Shown: positions 16,989 through 26,581 of the stretch, one piece after another
Numbering within the stretch: the first letter of the stretch is position 1
Layout: each line of letters starts with the position of its first letter
DNA from: Paenibacillus tepidiphilus
Lineage (GTDB): Bacteria; Bacillota; Bacilli; Paenibacillales; Paenibacillaceae
Direction of reading: 5' to 3'
Length of the DNA stretch: 64,000 bases
Assembly (NCBI RefSeq): GCF_008635795.1
Contig: NZ_VWRQ01000002.1
Coordinates: forward strand, 372,001-436,000
The notes under the pieces: generated by a model
Databases searched by the model: none
Told to the model about the DNA's origin: nothing
What the model saw: only the letters and a program-made list of their open reading frames with translations
Translations under genes and position numbers: made by a program

Positions 16989-19844
16989 ATGTTTACCGCC
17001 AATTTTATCACGTATTCGGAACAAGCTGACTATTTGCCGCTTGTCCATCACCATGCCGCCGCAGCCATATTGGTCGCCCCGGAAGAACCGCCGGGTATTC
17101 TGCGTGCCGCCAAAGATCTCATGCAGGACATCGCCAGGGTCACCGGAGTTCAGCCGGAGCTGATCTCCCGATTGGAAGAACATTGTGATCCTCTCCGGCC
17201 GCTCGTCATTATCGGCACCGTCCACGGTCAGTTGCTTCATTCGCTTGCCACTGGCGGAAAGCTTGACACAGCCGGTCTTGCCGGCAAATGGGAAAGCTTT
17301 GTCATTCAAACAATATCCGCTCCTGCCGGGCAACTCGGACAATGCCTGGTCATTGCCGGCAGCGACCGGCGGGGCACCATCTATGGCATTTACGAGCTTT
17401 GCGAGCAAATCGGCGTTTCGCCCTGGTATTGGTGGGCCGACGTCCCGGTGCCTTTGCAGGAAGCCTTGTATGTCATACCGGGTATTTACAAGCAGGGAGA
17501 ACCCTCTGTGAAATACCGAGGCATCTTCCTGAATGATGAAGGGCCCTCGCTTATGGCCTGGGTCCGCGACAATTTCGGCGATTTTGACCATACCTTCTAT
17601 GAGAAGGTATTTGAGCTGCTGCTGCGGCTGAAGGCCAATTTCCTCTGGCCCGCCATGTGGGACAACACCTTCTATGAAGACGATGAACGCAATGCCGCTA
17701 CTGCTCATGAGTATGGCATCATTATAGGCACCTCTCACCATGAACCGATGCAGCGCCCGCACGGCGACTGGAAGAAACACAAGAAGGGGCCGTGGGATTA
17801 TGCCGTAAACAAGGAGAATCTGTACCCCTTCTGGGAGGAAGGCATCCGCCGCAGCGCCGCGTTCGAGAATATCGTTACAATCGGCATGCGGGGAGACGGG
17901 GACGAGGCGATGGGCGGAGATTTGTCCTTCGAAGGCAAAATCCGGCTGCTGGAGCAGATCGTGGAGGACCAGCGCACGATTATCTCGCAGGAAACCGGCC
18001 GCGATCCGGCGGATACCCCGCAGCTGTGGGCTTTGTACAAAGAGGTTCAGGATTATTATAACCACGGCATGAGCGTCCCGGATGATGTGACCCTGCTGTG
18101 GTCGGACGACAATCACGGCAATTTGCGGCGTGTGCCGTCAACCGGGGAACGCAGCCGCTCCGGAGGCGCAGGTATTTACTACCACCTTGACTATGTCGGC
18201 GGTCCCCGCTCTTATAAATGGCTCTGCACGGTTCCGCTACCAAAGATTTGGGAGCAGATGCATAAAGCCTATACCTTTGGTGCAGACCGGATCTGGGTGC
18301 TTAATGTCGGCGATTTGAAGCCGATGGAATTCCCGCTGGAATTTTTTCTGCGGCTGGCCTGGAATTTCCCGGCATATACGGCAGATAACCTGAAGGATTA
18401 CGCTGTGGAATGGAGCAAAAGGCAATTCGGCGAAGCCTATGCGGAAGATGCGGCCGAGATCCTGCTGCGCTATACCAAGTATAACGGCCGCCTGAAGCCG
18501 GAGCTGCTGAATGCCGTTTCACTGTACAGCTTGATTCACTATAAGGAAGCCGATACCGTAATGGCCGATTATAATGAGATTGTGGGCCGGGCGGAGATTC
18601 TGTACAACGAGATGCCCGGCCAACTGCAGGATGCCTTCTACCAGTTGGTGCTGTACCCGGCCAAGGCCTCGGCAGTCGTGCTGGAGCTGCACCTGCGGGC
18701 AGCACGCAGCCTGCTGTATGCCGACCAGGGGAGGGCATCAGCCAATAGTGAAGCTGCGGCAGCCAAGCGCCTGTTCGCAGCTGATGCAGAGCTGACGCAT
18801 TACTACAACCATATGCTGGCCGGAGGTAAATGGAAGCATATGATGGATCAGACGCATATCGGGTACACCTACTGGAACCAGCCGCCGGTAAACGAGATGC
18901 CTGAGCTGGGAGCAGTACACACTCCTCTCGGCTCCGAAATGGGGATCGCGGTTGAAGGGTCTGTAAAGGTGTGGCCAACTGCGGACGGAACCCCCTGCCG
19001 CTTGCCGGAGTTCAGTGTCTACAGCCGGGAGAAGCGATACATTGAAATCTTCAATAAACGGAAAGATTCTTTTACTTTTACCATCGAATGCAGCGCTCCT
19101 TGGATTATCCTGTCCACGTCGGTTGGTGAAGTCCAGGAACAGACAAAGGTATGGGTGGATATTGACTGGGAGGCGGCGCCGGCAAATGCTCGGGAGGAGG
19201 CTGAACTGAACATTTTCGGCTCTGAAGGGACATCCGTCCAGATCGGTGTAGTCCTCGACTATCCGGCTGCTCCGCAGCGCGGGACAATTACCGGCCACAT
19301 GGAAAGCGGCGGCGTCATCTCTATTGAAGCGGAGCACTATAGCGCAGAGCATCCGGCATGCGGCGCACAGTGGCGGATAATTCCGGACTATGGGCGCACC
19401 TTGTCATCCATTGCTGTATTCCCGCCAGACCTGCCGGCTGCGGACAGTCCGGACAGGACGAATTCGCCCCATCTGGAATACCGGGTCTACCTCCGGCGGC
19501 CTGGCAAGGTTACAGTCACGCTGCTGCTTGCCCCCTCTCTGAATTTCGTACCGGGCATGGGCCTGCGGGCAGGTATATCCTTCGACGACGGTCCGGCCGC
19601 TATCGCAGCAGCACTGTATCCCGGCGAGGAAGTATCCACCGAAGCGGAGGAGTGGGAGCAAAGCGTGATTTACAATATCCGTACGGCTTCTGTAGACTGT
19701 GAGCTGGCGGAAGCCGGTTATCACACTCTCCGGATCTGGATGGTGGACCCCATTACAATACTGCAGAAAATCATTATTGATACAGGCGGCCTGCAGCCAA
19801 GCTACTTAGGTCCGCCGGAAAGCTATTTCCGGCTTCCGGTTTGA
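16989..19844 (+). CDS. Glycoside hydrolase family 115, xylan alpha-glucuronidase (cytoplasmic)
   Basis: A 951-residue GH115 enzyme, which removes (4-O-methyl)glucuronic acid side groups from xylan or its fragments. The N-terminal domain is followed by the barrel region with the conserved RGIFLNDEGPSLMAW and GMRGDGDEAM segments (about 175-310) and by C-terminal beta domains including a GH115 C-terminal sandwich. There is no signal peptide, so it should act on imported oligosaccharides. The start at 16989 is set by GGAGGATACGA; the open frame extends 60 bases further upstream. It is monocistronic, and nearby uronate genes support a plant-polysaccharide role. Confidence 0.88.
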   Translation: MFTANFITYSEQADYLPLVHHHAAAAILVAPEEPPGILRAAKDLMQDIARVTGVQPELISRLEEHCDPLRPLVIIGTVHGQLLHSLATGGKLDTAGLAGKWESFVIQTISAPAGQLGQCLVIAGSDRRGTIYGIYELCEQIGVSPWYWWADVPVPLQEALYVIPGIYKQGEPSVKYRGIFLNDEGPSLMAWVRDNFGDFDHTFYEKVFELLLRLKANFLWPAMWDNTFYEDDERNAATAHEYGIIIGTSHHEPMQRPHGDWKKHKKGPWDYAVNKENLYPFWEEGIRRSAAFENIVTIGMRGDGDEAMGGDLSFEGKIRLLEQIVEDQRTIISQETGRDPADTPQLWALYKEVQDYYNHGMSVPDDVTLLWSDDNHGNLRRVPSTGERSRSGGAGIYYHLDYVGGPRSYKWLCTVPLPKIWEQMHKAYTFGADRIWVLNVGDLKPMEFPLEFFLRLAWNFPAYTADNLKDYAVEWSKRQFGEAYAEDAAEILLRYTKYNGRLKPELLNAVSLYSLIHYKEADTVMADYNEIVGRAEILYNEMPGQLQDAFYQLVLYPAKASAVVLELHLRAARSLLYADQGRASANSEAAAAKRLFAADAELTHYYNHMLAGGKWKHMMDQTHIGYTYWNQPPVNEMPELGAVHTPLGSEMGIAVEGSVKVWPTADGTPCRLPEFSVYSREKRYIEIFNKRKDSFTFTIECSAPWIILSTSVGEVQEQTKVWVDIDWEAAPANAREEAELNIFGSEGTSVQIGVVLDYPAAPQRGTITGHMESGGVISIEAEHYSAEHPACGAQWRIIPDYGRTLSSIAVFPPDLPAADSPDRTNSPHLEYRVYLRRPGKVTVTLLLAPSLNFVPGMGLRAGISFDDGPAAIAAALYPGEEVSTEAEEWEQSVIYNIRTASVDCELAEAGYHTLRIWMVDPITILQKIIIDTGGLQPSYLGPPESYFRLPV

Positions 19845-19860
19845 AATATTCTCCTTTTCC

Positions 19861-19884
19861 GCCCGCCGTGTTGAACCGGCGGGC
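19861..19884 (+). terminator. Hairpin after the GH115 gene
   Basis: GCCCGCCG and CGGCGGGC pair around a short loop 16 bases past the stop, followed by a moderately T-rich stretch. Confidence 0.6.
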
Positions 19885-19949
19885 TGGTTTCGTTACAATT
19901 TGAAGCAAGAAGCATTAGATAACAGCACAACTACAGGAGGCGGGGCACC

Positions 19950-20618
19950 ATGTGCGGAAGATATACCATTACAGTTACTATGGATGAGCTGATGCTGCAT
20001 TATCTGACCGGAGATGCCGCCATCGCCCATTATGAGCCCAGATATAACGTAGCCCCGATGCAGATGATTCCGGCGGTTATTCACGACGGCAAGCACAACC
20101 GGCTTGGCGAACTTCGCTGGGGTCTTGTCCCTTCGTGGGCGAAGGACGACCGGATCGGCAGCAAAATGATTAATGCCCGCGCCGAAACGCTGCTGGAAAA
20201 GGCTTCGTTCCGCAAGCTCGTCGGCTCCCGCCGCTGCATCGTTCCCGCTGACGGATTCTACGAATGGAAGCCGCTGTCCGGCGCCAAGCAGCCGATGCGG
20301 ATCATGCTGAAAGACGAGGGTGTCTTCTCGCTGGCCGGTCTTTATGATATCTGGGTCGGTCCGGACGGAAACAGGCTCGGTACCTGCACCATCATTACGA
20401 CGGAATCCAACAGCCTGATGATGGATATTCATGACCGGATGCCGGTCATTCTCCCGCAGGGCGCGGAAGCGTATTGGCTGGACCGCGGCAACCAGGATGT
20501 CTCTGGGCTGATGAAGCTGCTGCAGCCTTACGACGCCCGTCTCATGCGGGCCTATCCGGTTTCTGCTGAAGTCGGCAAGGTACGCAATGACTACAAGGAG
20601 CTTATCAGGGAGGCTTGA
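19950..20618 (+). CDS. SRAP/YedK-family abasic-site processing protein
   Basis: A 222-residue SOS-response-associated peptidase. After removal of Met1, Cys2 (MCGRYT) forms a thiazolidine crosslink to abasic sites in single-stranded DNA and shields them. The conserved NARAET, CIVPADGFYEWK and HDRMPVIL motifs are all present, including the Glu and His of the active site. The start is fixed by the need for Cys2 and by an AGGAGGCGGGG site. It is a stand-alone gene; no LexA box was identified by eye. Confidence 0.93.
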   Translation: MCGRYTITVTMDELMLHYLTGDAAIAHYEPRYNVAPMQMIPAVIHDGKHNRLGELRWGLVPSWAKDDRIGSKMINARAETLLEKASFRKLVGSRRCIVPADGFYEWKPLSGAKQPMRIMLKDEGVFSLAGLYDIWVGPDGNRLGTCTIITTESNSLMMDIHDRMPVILPQGAEAYWLDRGNQDVSGLMKLLQPYDARLMRAYPVSAEVGKVRNDYKELIREA

Positions 20619-20819
20619 GAAGCTCCGGCCCGTTATAACCCGGACTTCAAGATAAGAGATGCTCCCTCCCTGCCTCCAGATCTTTACCGCCCCCTCTTCA
20701 TTTCTTCCCTTCCGTTGATTTTTACCTTAAAAAGCTCCAGTTATCAGCAAGGATACAGTCCGTCTACTAAGCTCGTTCATAGATTGCAGTATCTTCTATG
20801 AAAGGTTAGGTGAGTACAA

Positions 20820-21254
20820 GTGGCGATTCAATTTCTGGACATGCGGATGTCGCAGGACAGCACCATGGATACACCGCCCGTTAGCCTGGCTCGAAATGGA
20901 TATCAGTTCGGCAATATCGGACTGCAGACAACGGGCATTGCTCCAGGGAATGTCTCTTTGGTCAGAGTTACCCTGAGCGCTTATGTGCGGTTGACGATTT
21001 ACCCCAGCGTTATTGTGAGCAATGATATTACTTTTGGAATCTATCGCAACAACACGCTCATTTTCTCTACCGTGTATCCGGGTGACATTAATGAACAGAG
21101 CAATGTTAATGAACTGGTGAACATTACTGCCGTCGATTATCCGCCCGCAGCCGATGTACTGGCAGGTCAAATCCAATACACTGCCGTAGTGTCGGCAATC
21201 CGCAATGCGGACCTTGGAGCGCGCAGCTTCAGCGGTATAGCCGTGGCCGGATAA
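20820..21254 (+). CDS. Small beta-rich protein resembling exosporium/BclA C-terminal domains
   Basis: A 144-residue protein starting at GTG behind an AGGTGAG site. It lacks a signal peptide and has alternating hydrophobic strands without charged helices. The SLVRVTLSAYVRLT and SGIAVAG segments recall the jelly-roll (TNF-like) C-terminal domain of spore-surface collagen-like proteins in Bacillales, but no collagen repeats are present. The family assignment is tentative. A hairpin terminator follows, so it is a single-gene unit. Confidence 0.55.
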   Translation: MAIQFLDMRMSQDSTMDTPPVSLARNGYQFGNIGLQTTGIAPGNVSLVRVTLSAYVRLTIYPSVIVSNDITFGIYRNNTLIFSTVYPGDINEQSNVNELVNITAVDYPPAADVLAGQIQYTAVVSAIRNADLGARSFSGIAVAG

Positions 21255-21272
21255 GCATATGAATATTTTAAC

Positions 21273-21311
21273 AGCTCCCGTACCGGCGTCACTGCCAAGG
21301 GAGCTATTTTT
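21273..21311 (+). terminator. Intrinsic terminator after the small beta-rich gene
   Basis: AGCTCCC (21273-21279) pairs with GGGAGCT (21299-21305), followed by ATTTTTG. Confidence 0.75.
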
Positions 21312-21499
21312 GGGCAAAAGTCATCAAATATAACAACCATATAAATACATTTTATATATCCAATAGAATTTTACTATCTGACACCCTATTAAAATGAAAG
21401 TCTTTACATATCAGAACCGACAAAAAACAGCCCAAAAAAAGGACAATAATATATTGACGTAATATTTATTCACATGTATGATAAACCATAATTTAAATG

Positions 21500-21767
21500 T
21501 ACAGGGTGAGCCTCCCAATCGGGAGCCGCGTCTTCTCCTGAATTGACCGTCGGTCATTTGGAGCCGGCATTCGGCAGACGCGACTCTCCTGATGTTTAAA
21601 GGCCCAATTACAGTATTGGCATTTATTATCGAGGGGGTTGGAACTAAGCTTACAGGTTCTTCACAGCACGTGGAACATCAGATTGGAAGACATCATAGAT
21701 TAACGCCTCCAGGCCCAATCTCCGGTAATACTCATTTCCCTAACCGTAAAAAGGAGGAGTAACAGGA
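21500..21767 (+). promoter_or_regulatory. Structured 5' leader of the oligopeptide transporter operon
   Basis: The region can fold into a three-way junction: 521-533 with 576-588 (offsets from 21000; 12 pairs, one C-A mismatch), a hairpin at 21535-21563 with inner TGACC/GGTCA, and a small CCG/CGG hairpin at 21564-21574. An alternative hairpin, CTCCC (21512-21516) with GGGAG (21521-21525), competes for the lower stem. A GCCCAAT/ATTGGC hairpin follows. The AT-rich stretch before 21500 probably holds the promoter. It does not match a riboswitch class I recognise; the switch role is inferred. Confidence 0.4.
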
Positions 21768-23507
21768 ATGGCGAAAAAGAGAAATTGGTGGTCGATCTTA
21801 CTCATCGTTTCATTAATCGGAATCTTATTTACAGGCTGCAGCAGCAACAACAATGCAAATACCCCTAACGCTACGGCGGAAAGCACTGAAGCTCCCACCA
21901 CCAGCGAGGCTCCTGCCAGTGCTGAACCGGCCGCAGACGGCCCGGTTGACGGCGGCACTATCGTCTTCAGTACCTTCTCTGATATTGTCAATCTCAATCC
22001 GCTCTTGATTGGTGACACCAGTTCGGGCGATGTTGCCCAGTTTATTTTTGCCAGCTTGTATGACCTGGACCGCGCAGGCAACGTAGTAGCTGAACCTTGG
22101 TCGCTGGCAGCGGATTTACCGGAAATCTCCGAAGACGGCCTTACTTACACCGTTAAATTGAAAGATAACATTAAATGGACCGACGGCGAAGCCATTACGG
22201 CCGACGACGTTATCTATACCGTACAGACTGCAATAATTCCGGAAACAGGCTCCCCGCTGATCAGCCAATACGACAAGGTTAAATCGGTTGAGAAAGTGGA
22301 TGACCAGACCGTCAAGTTCACGATGAAGCAAGTTTACGCACCGTTCTTATATTCCCTTTGCCAGGCAATCGTGCCTGAGCATGTACTGAAGGATGTTGCT
22401 CCGGCTGAAATCGCCAAGAGCGGCTTCGGAACAGACCCGGCCAAGACGGTAACAAGCGGTCCTTGGAAATGGACAGAATGGAAGCAAGGCGAAGGCCACA
22501 CGCTGGATGTAGACTCGAACTATTGGGGCGAAGTTAAACCGCATATCGCCCAGATCGTCTACAAAATCTACGCCGACCAGAACACTGAGATTCAGGCACT
22601 GCTCAAAGGCGATGTTGACCAGGTTGGTGCAATTCCGGTAACACAGGTAGAAGCAGTCAAAGCCGATGATTCCATTGCCGTTATCGACAAACCGGGACCT
22701 ATTTATGAGTACCTGGGCTTCAATTTCGACCCTAAGAACTTTGAAGGTAACTTCGGATTGTTCGAAGGCCAGAAGACCCGTCAAGCCATTGCACATGCAT
22801 TAAACCGTCAAGGAATGGTTGACAACATTCTCAAGGGCGTCGGCGCCCTGATGAACGCGCCTTTCCTGCCTGACACCTGGGCTGATCCGGGCGAAGCCGC
22901 CGTTAACTATGACTACAATGCTGAAACTGCCAAGAAGCTGCTGGCCGAGGACGGCTGGGTAGCCGGCACTGACGGCATTCTGGCCAAAGACGGCCACCGC
23001 TTCTCCTTCGAGCTGCAGTACAATGCCGGCAACAGCCGCCGCGAACAGGTAGCAGCAGTTATCCAGCAGAACCTGAAGGAAGTCGGCATTGAAGTCACTC
23101 CGAAAGCCATTGACTTCGCCGCCTGGATTGAAAACAACGTCAACACAGGTAAATACCAGGCGATCTTGCTGTCCTGGTCGCTTAACAATCCGGACCCTGA
23201 TGCTGAAAGCATTTACTCCTCCAAGTACTTCCCGCCGGCCGGACAAAATACCGGCTGGTATAAGAACGAGAAGCTCGACCAGCTTTGGGTAGACGGCTAT
23301 TCCACTGTAAATCAGGAAGAGCGCAAGGCTGTCTACAAGGAACTGGGTAAGGAAATTTCCACTGACCTGCCATATATCTTCATGTACCAGTACGGAACAG
23401 CCATTGGCACCGGTCCTAGAGTACAATGGGCGGAAGAAGATGCTCCGGAACCATCGCTCGGCTACGGCCAGTATTTCCACGCTATCAAATGGTGGGTAAC
23501 AGACTAG
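21768..23507 (+). CDS. Oligopeptide ABC transporter, substrate-binding lipoprotein
   Basis: A 579-residue family 5 solute-binding protein. The signal peptide ends in the lipobox LFTGC, with Cys24 lipidated so the protein is tethered outside the membrane. A Thr/Ala/Glu-rich spacer (26-60) precedes the ligand-binding lobes. LNPLLIGDTSSGDVAQFIFA is typical of the family N-terminal lobe. It is the first gene of a five-gene transporter operon with both ATPases and both permeases, and the leader lies directly upstream. The peptide or other ligand (for example dipeptide or nickel chelate) is not deducible. Confidence 0.9.
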   Translation: MAKKRNWWSILLIVSLIGILFTGCSSNNNANTPNATAESTEAPTTSEAPASAEPAADGPVDGGTIVFSTFSDIVNLNPLLIGDTSSGDVAQFIFASLYDLDRAGNVVAEPWSLAADLPEISEDGLTYTVKLKDNIKWTDGEAITADDVIYTVQTAIIPETGSPLISQYDKVKSVEKVDDQTVKFTMKQVYAPFLYSLCQAIVPEHVLKDVAPAEIAKSGFGTDPAKTVTSGPWKWTEWKQGEGHTLDVDSNYWGEVKPHIAQIVYKIYADQNTEIQALLKGDVDQVGAIPVTQVEAVKADDSIAVIDKPGPIYEYLGFNFDPKNFEGNFGLFEGQKTRQAIAHALNRQGMVDNILKGVGALMNAPFLPDTWADPGEAAVNYDYNAETAKKLLAEDGWVAGTDGILAKDGHRFSFELQYNAGNSRREQVAAVIQQNLKEVGIEVTPKAIDFAAWIENNVNTGKYQAILLSWSLNNPDPDAESIYSSKYFPPAGQNTGWYKNEKLDQLWVDGYSTVNQEERKAVYKELGKEISTDLPYIFMYQYGTAIGTGPRVQWAEEDAPEPSLGYGQYFHAIKWWVTD

Positions 23508-23619
23508 ACACGGATTCAGGAAAATGAAATTGCGGAGGGGAAAGAGTTTCTCTTTCTCCTTCTCCTTTTGTTTCCAAGTGGGGATATCATTCCCCTTTTA
23601 ATCTCTAGGAGGAGCATCC

Positions 23620-24591
23620 ATGACAGAATATCTGATCCGTCGAATTGCGCAGTCTGTAGTGGTCATTTTTTTGATAACCATCGTTACCTTTTTACTGATT
23701 CATGCCGCCCCCGGCGGTCCTACCCAGATGATGCTTTCACCAGGGCTTACCCCTGAAGTCATGGAACAGCAGGCTAAGAATCTCGGACTCGACAAGCCGT
23801 TGCCTGTGCAATACCTCAAATGGGTCGGTGGTTTGCTGCAGGGGGATCTGGGGTATACATTCAAAAATCATCTCCCTATTGGCGAGCTTATATGGCCCCG
23901 AATCGGCAAGACCTTCATTCTGATGGGCTCGGCCTGGCTGGTCTCCATCCTGATTGCCATTCCTTGGGGAATCTACAACAGCACCAAGGTGTACGGGCTT
24001 TCGGATCAGACGGCCTCCTTTATTTCATATCTCGGTTTCGCCATGCCTACCTTCTGGTTCGGTATCATGCTCCAGCAGTATTTCTCACTCAAGCTGGACT
24101 GGTTCCCGTTGTCTGATATGTATTCGCGGGGACATGAAGGGGAGATCGGCGATTTGTTCATGCATCTGGTGCTGCCTGTCACGGTGCTGTCTCTCGGCTT
24201 CCTGGCTTCCTATATGAAATATGCACGGGCCAGCATGCTGGAGGTGCTGGATCAGGATTATATCCGTACCGCACGCGCCAAGGGAGTCGTAGAACGCAAG
24301 GTCGTATTCCGCCATGCGCTGCGCAATGCCCTGATCCCGATCATTACGCTTTTGGGTATGGATCTGCCGATTCTCGTCGGCGGCGCCGTTCTGACCGAAA
24401 ACGTATTCAACTGGCCCGGCATGGGCCGCTGGTACGTCGAAATGGCCATATCCCGTGAATACTCGGTTCTGATGGCCATTACGATTGTCACAGCGGTTAT
24501 GGTTGTCATTGGCAATCTGCTCGCCGATATTCTCTACTCTGTCGTCGATCCCCGCGTGAAGCTGGGCAAGCAAGGGGGGAAAACTGCATGA
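23620..24591 (+). CDS. Oligopeptide ABC transporter permease (OppB/DppB type)
   Basis: A 323-residue permease with six hydrophobic helices. The N-terminal TEYLIRRIAQSVVVIFLITI helix and the cytoplasmic EAA-type loop (TARAKGVVERKVVFRHALRNAL, about 215-236) contact the ATPases. It is separated from the binding-protein gene by 112 bases containing an AGGAGG site, and its stop overlaps the next start by 4 bases. Confidence 0.92.
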   Translation: MTEYLIRRIAQSVVVIFLITIVTFLLIHAAPGGPTQMMLSPGLTPEVMEQQAKNLGLDKPLPVQYLKWVGGLLQGDLGYTFKNHLPIGELIWPRIGKTFILMGSAWLVSILIAIPWGIYNSTKVYGLSDQTASFISYLGFAMPTFWFGIMLQQYFSLKLDWFPLSDMYSRGHEGEIGDLFMHLVLPVTVLSLGFLASYMKYARASMLEVLDQDYIRTARAKGVVERKVVFRHALRNALIPIITLLGMDLPILVGGAVLTENVFNWPGMGRWYVEMAISREYSVLMAITIVTAVMVVIGNLLADILYSVVDPRVKLGKQGGKTA

Positions 24592-25598
24592 GCATCGATA
24601 ATACCGGACTTTCCGGAGCCCTGTCCAGCCAAAGCACCGGCCCGGCTCCGCTCGACCCGAAGCCTGTGCCGCCGGCGGATTCTGTTGTCAAACGCCCTCC
24701 TGGACCCTGGGTCATGCTGTGGAAGAAGTTTTCCCGTAATCCGTTCGCCATGGGCGGATTGATCGTATTGCTCTTTTTTATCATAATTGCCTTTCTCGCG
24801 CCTCTTCTGACCCCTTATGATCCGGCAGCCATCGATTTGATGAACGCCAATCTGGGTCCTGGTGCCACGGATCATCTGCTGGGGACGGATGAACTGGGCC
24901 GCGATATCTTCGCCCGCCTGCTGTACAGTGCACGTATTTCCTTGCTTATCGGTTTCTCGGTTGCACTCGCCTCTGTAGTGATTGGATCGGTAATCGGAGC
25001 GATTTCCGGCTATTTTGGCGGCTGGGTAGATACTGTATTTATGCGGATTGTCGATGTCATGAGTTCCGTACCCACCCTGTTTCTGAATATTCTCGTGATG
25101 GCGATCTTTGGAACGCAGATCAAATATATGATTCTGATTCTGGCGCTGACCAGCTGGATGAGCATCGCCCGGCTGGTGCGCGGAAACTTTCTGCAGCTGC
25201 GTGAAATGCAGTATGTCGAAGCCGCCAAAGCGATTGGCGTATCAAACTGGGATATTATTTTCCGGCATTTGCTGCGCAATGCAAGCTTTCCGATTATCGT
25301 CAATGCCACTCTTATGGTCGGCGGCGCGATTCTGAGCGAATCGGCCTTGTCCTATCTTGGACTCGGCATTCAGGCACCAGCTACCAGCTGGGGACTCATG
25401 CTCAGCAACGCTCAGGAGTTTATGCTCATTGATCCCCTACAGGCACTGTATCCAGGCCTTTGCATTCTCGTTGTGGTTCTGGCCGTCAACTTTATCGGCG
25501 ATGGCATACGGGATGCGTTAGATCCCAGACAGCAAGGCATCAAATCCCGGAGGAGGCTCGACAAATGGCGGAAAACCTACTCGAAATCCGAAAACTGA
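24588..25598 (+). CDS. Oligopeptide ABC transporter permease (OppC/DppC type)
   Basis: A 336-residue permease. A Pro/Ser-rich cytoplasmic N-terminus of about 45 residues and the FSRNPFAMGG segment before helix 1 are typical of OppC. GTDELGRDIFARLLYSARIS and the EAA loop EAAKAIGVSNWDIIFRHLLR are conserved. It is translationally coupled to the OppB-type gene by the ATGA overlap, and its end overlaps the next start by 34 bases. Confidence 0.92.
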   Translation: MSIDNTGLSGALSSQSTGPAPLDPKPVPPADSVVKRPPGPWVMLWKKFSRNPFAMGGLIVLLFFIIIAFLAPLLTPYDPAAIDLMNANLGPGATDHLLGTDELGRDIFARLLYSARISLLIGFSVALASVVIGSVIGAISGYFGGWVDTVFMRIVDVMSSVPTLFLNILVMAIFGTQIKYMILILALTSWMSIARLVRGNFLQLREMQYVEAAKAIGVSNWDIIFRHLLRNASFPIIVNATLMVGGAILSESALSYLGLGIQAPATSWGLMLSNAQEFMLIDPLQALYPGLCILVVVLAVNFIGDGIRDALDPRQQGIKSRRRLDKWRKTYSKSEN

Positions 25599-26581
25599 CC
25601 GCCGGCTTTGCCACAGAACACGGGCTCGTTAAAGCAACGGACGAAATCTCCATATCCATCGGCAAAGGCCAGACGGTATGCCTGGTCGGCGAATCCGGCA
25701 GCGGCAAAAGCGTCACCTCACTTGCCATTATGCGGCTGATTGAATATGCCGGAGGCATGATTCTGGATGGCGGCATCCATTTCCACGGAGAGGATCTCAC
25801 CGCCAAGAAGCAAGAGGAAATGCGCAGTATCCGGGGTGACCGGATCGCGATGATCTTCCAGGACCCCATGTCCTCCCTAAATCCCGTCTTCACCGTCGGT
25901 GAGCAAATTGCCGAGAGCCTGCGGCTGCATCAGGAGAAAAGCCCGGGGGAAGCAATGAAACAGGCGATCGAGCTGCTGCGGCTGGTCGGTATTCCCGCCC
26001 CGGAGATCCGGGCCAAGCAATATCCCCATGAATTATCCGGAGGGATGTGCCAGCGGGTGGTCATCGCCATTGCCCTGGCCTGCAGGCCGGAGCTGCTGAT
26101 TGCTGACGAGCCAACAACGGCGCTGGACGTGACCGTACAGGCGCAGATTCTTGACCTGCTGCGCAACCTTCAGGAGGAGCTTGGCATGTCCATACTCCTC
26201 ATCACCCATGATATGGGAGTGGCCGCCGAGATGGCCGACCGGATCGCCGTCATGTATGCCGGAGCCATTGTCGAGGAGGGCAGCGCCATAGACATCTTCG
26301 ACCAGCCAAGCCATCCGTACACAGTAGGCTTGCTGCAGTCCATTCCCGGATTCGAAGGCGAACGGGGCGGCGAGCTGTATACAATCCGGGGTACCATTCC
26401 TCCGCTTGGCCAGCTTCCATCCGGCTGCCGGTTTCATCCGCGTTGCCCGCATGCCATGGACATCTGCCGCAGTCAGGAGCCACCGGATTTCCTTATCTCC
26501 GGGCAGCACCGGGCAGCCTGCTGGCTGTTTGAAGATAAGCCGGTCTGGAGCGGCACTAACGAGCGAGGTGGGAAGCGATGA
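25565..26581 (+). CDS. Oligopeptide ABC transporter ATPase (OppD/DppD type)
   Basis: A 338-residue ATPase. Walker A is GESGSGKS (42-49), the signature is LSGGMCQRV and Walker B is [12 protein letters not shown]. The C-terminal oligopeptide-specific extension ends in a Cys-containing segment ([15 protein letters not shown]) seen in Opp/Dpp ATPases. The signature has Met where Gln is usual. The start at 25565 is chosen for its AGGAGGCTCG site; the open frame upstream lies within the permease gene. Confidence 0.92.
   Translation: MAENLLEIRKLTAGFATEHGLVKATDEISISIGKGQTVCLVGESGSGKSVTSLAIMRLIEYAGGMILDGGIHFHGEDLTAKKQEEMRSIRGDRIAMIFQDPMSSLNPVFTVGEQIAESLRLHQEKSPGEAMKQAIELLRLVGIPAPEIRAKQYPHELSGGMCQRVVIAIALACRPELLIADEPTTALDVTVQAQILDLLRNLQEELGMSILLITHDMGVAAEMADRIAVMYAGAIVEEGSAIDIFDQPSHPYTVGLLQSIPGFEGERGGELYTIRGTIPPLGQLPSGCRFHPRCPHAMDICRSQEPPDFLISGQHRAACWLFEDKPVWSGTNERGGKR

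Noticed and set aside
16707..18116. 469-residue ORF antisense to GH115
   Set aside because: Runs through the divergent promoter region; no ribosome site; GH115 is convincing on the other strand.
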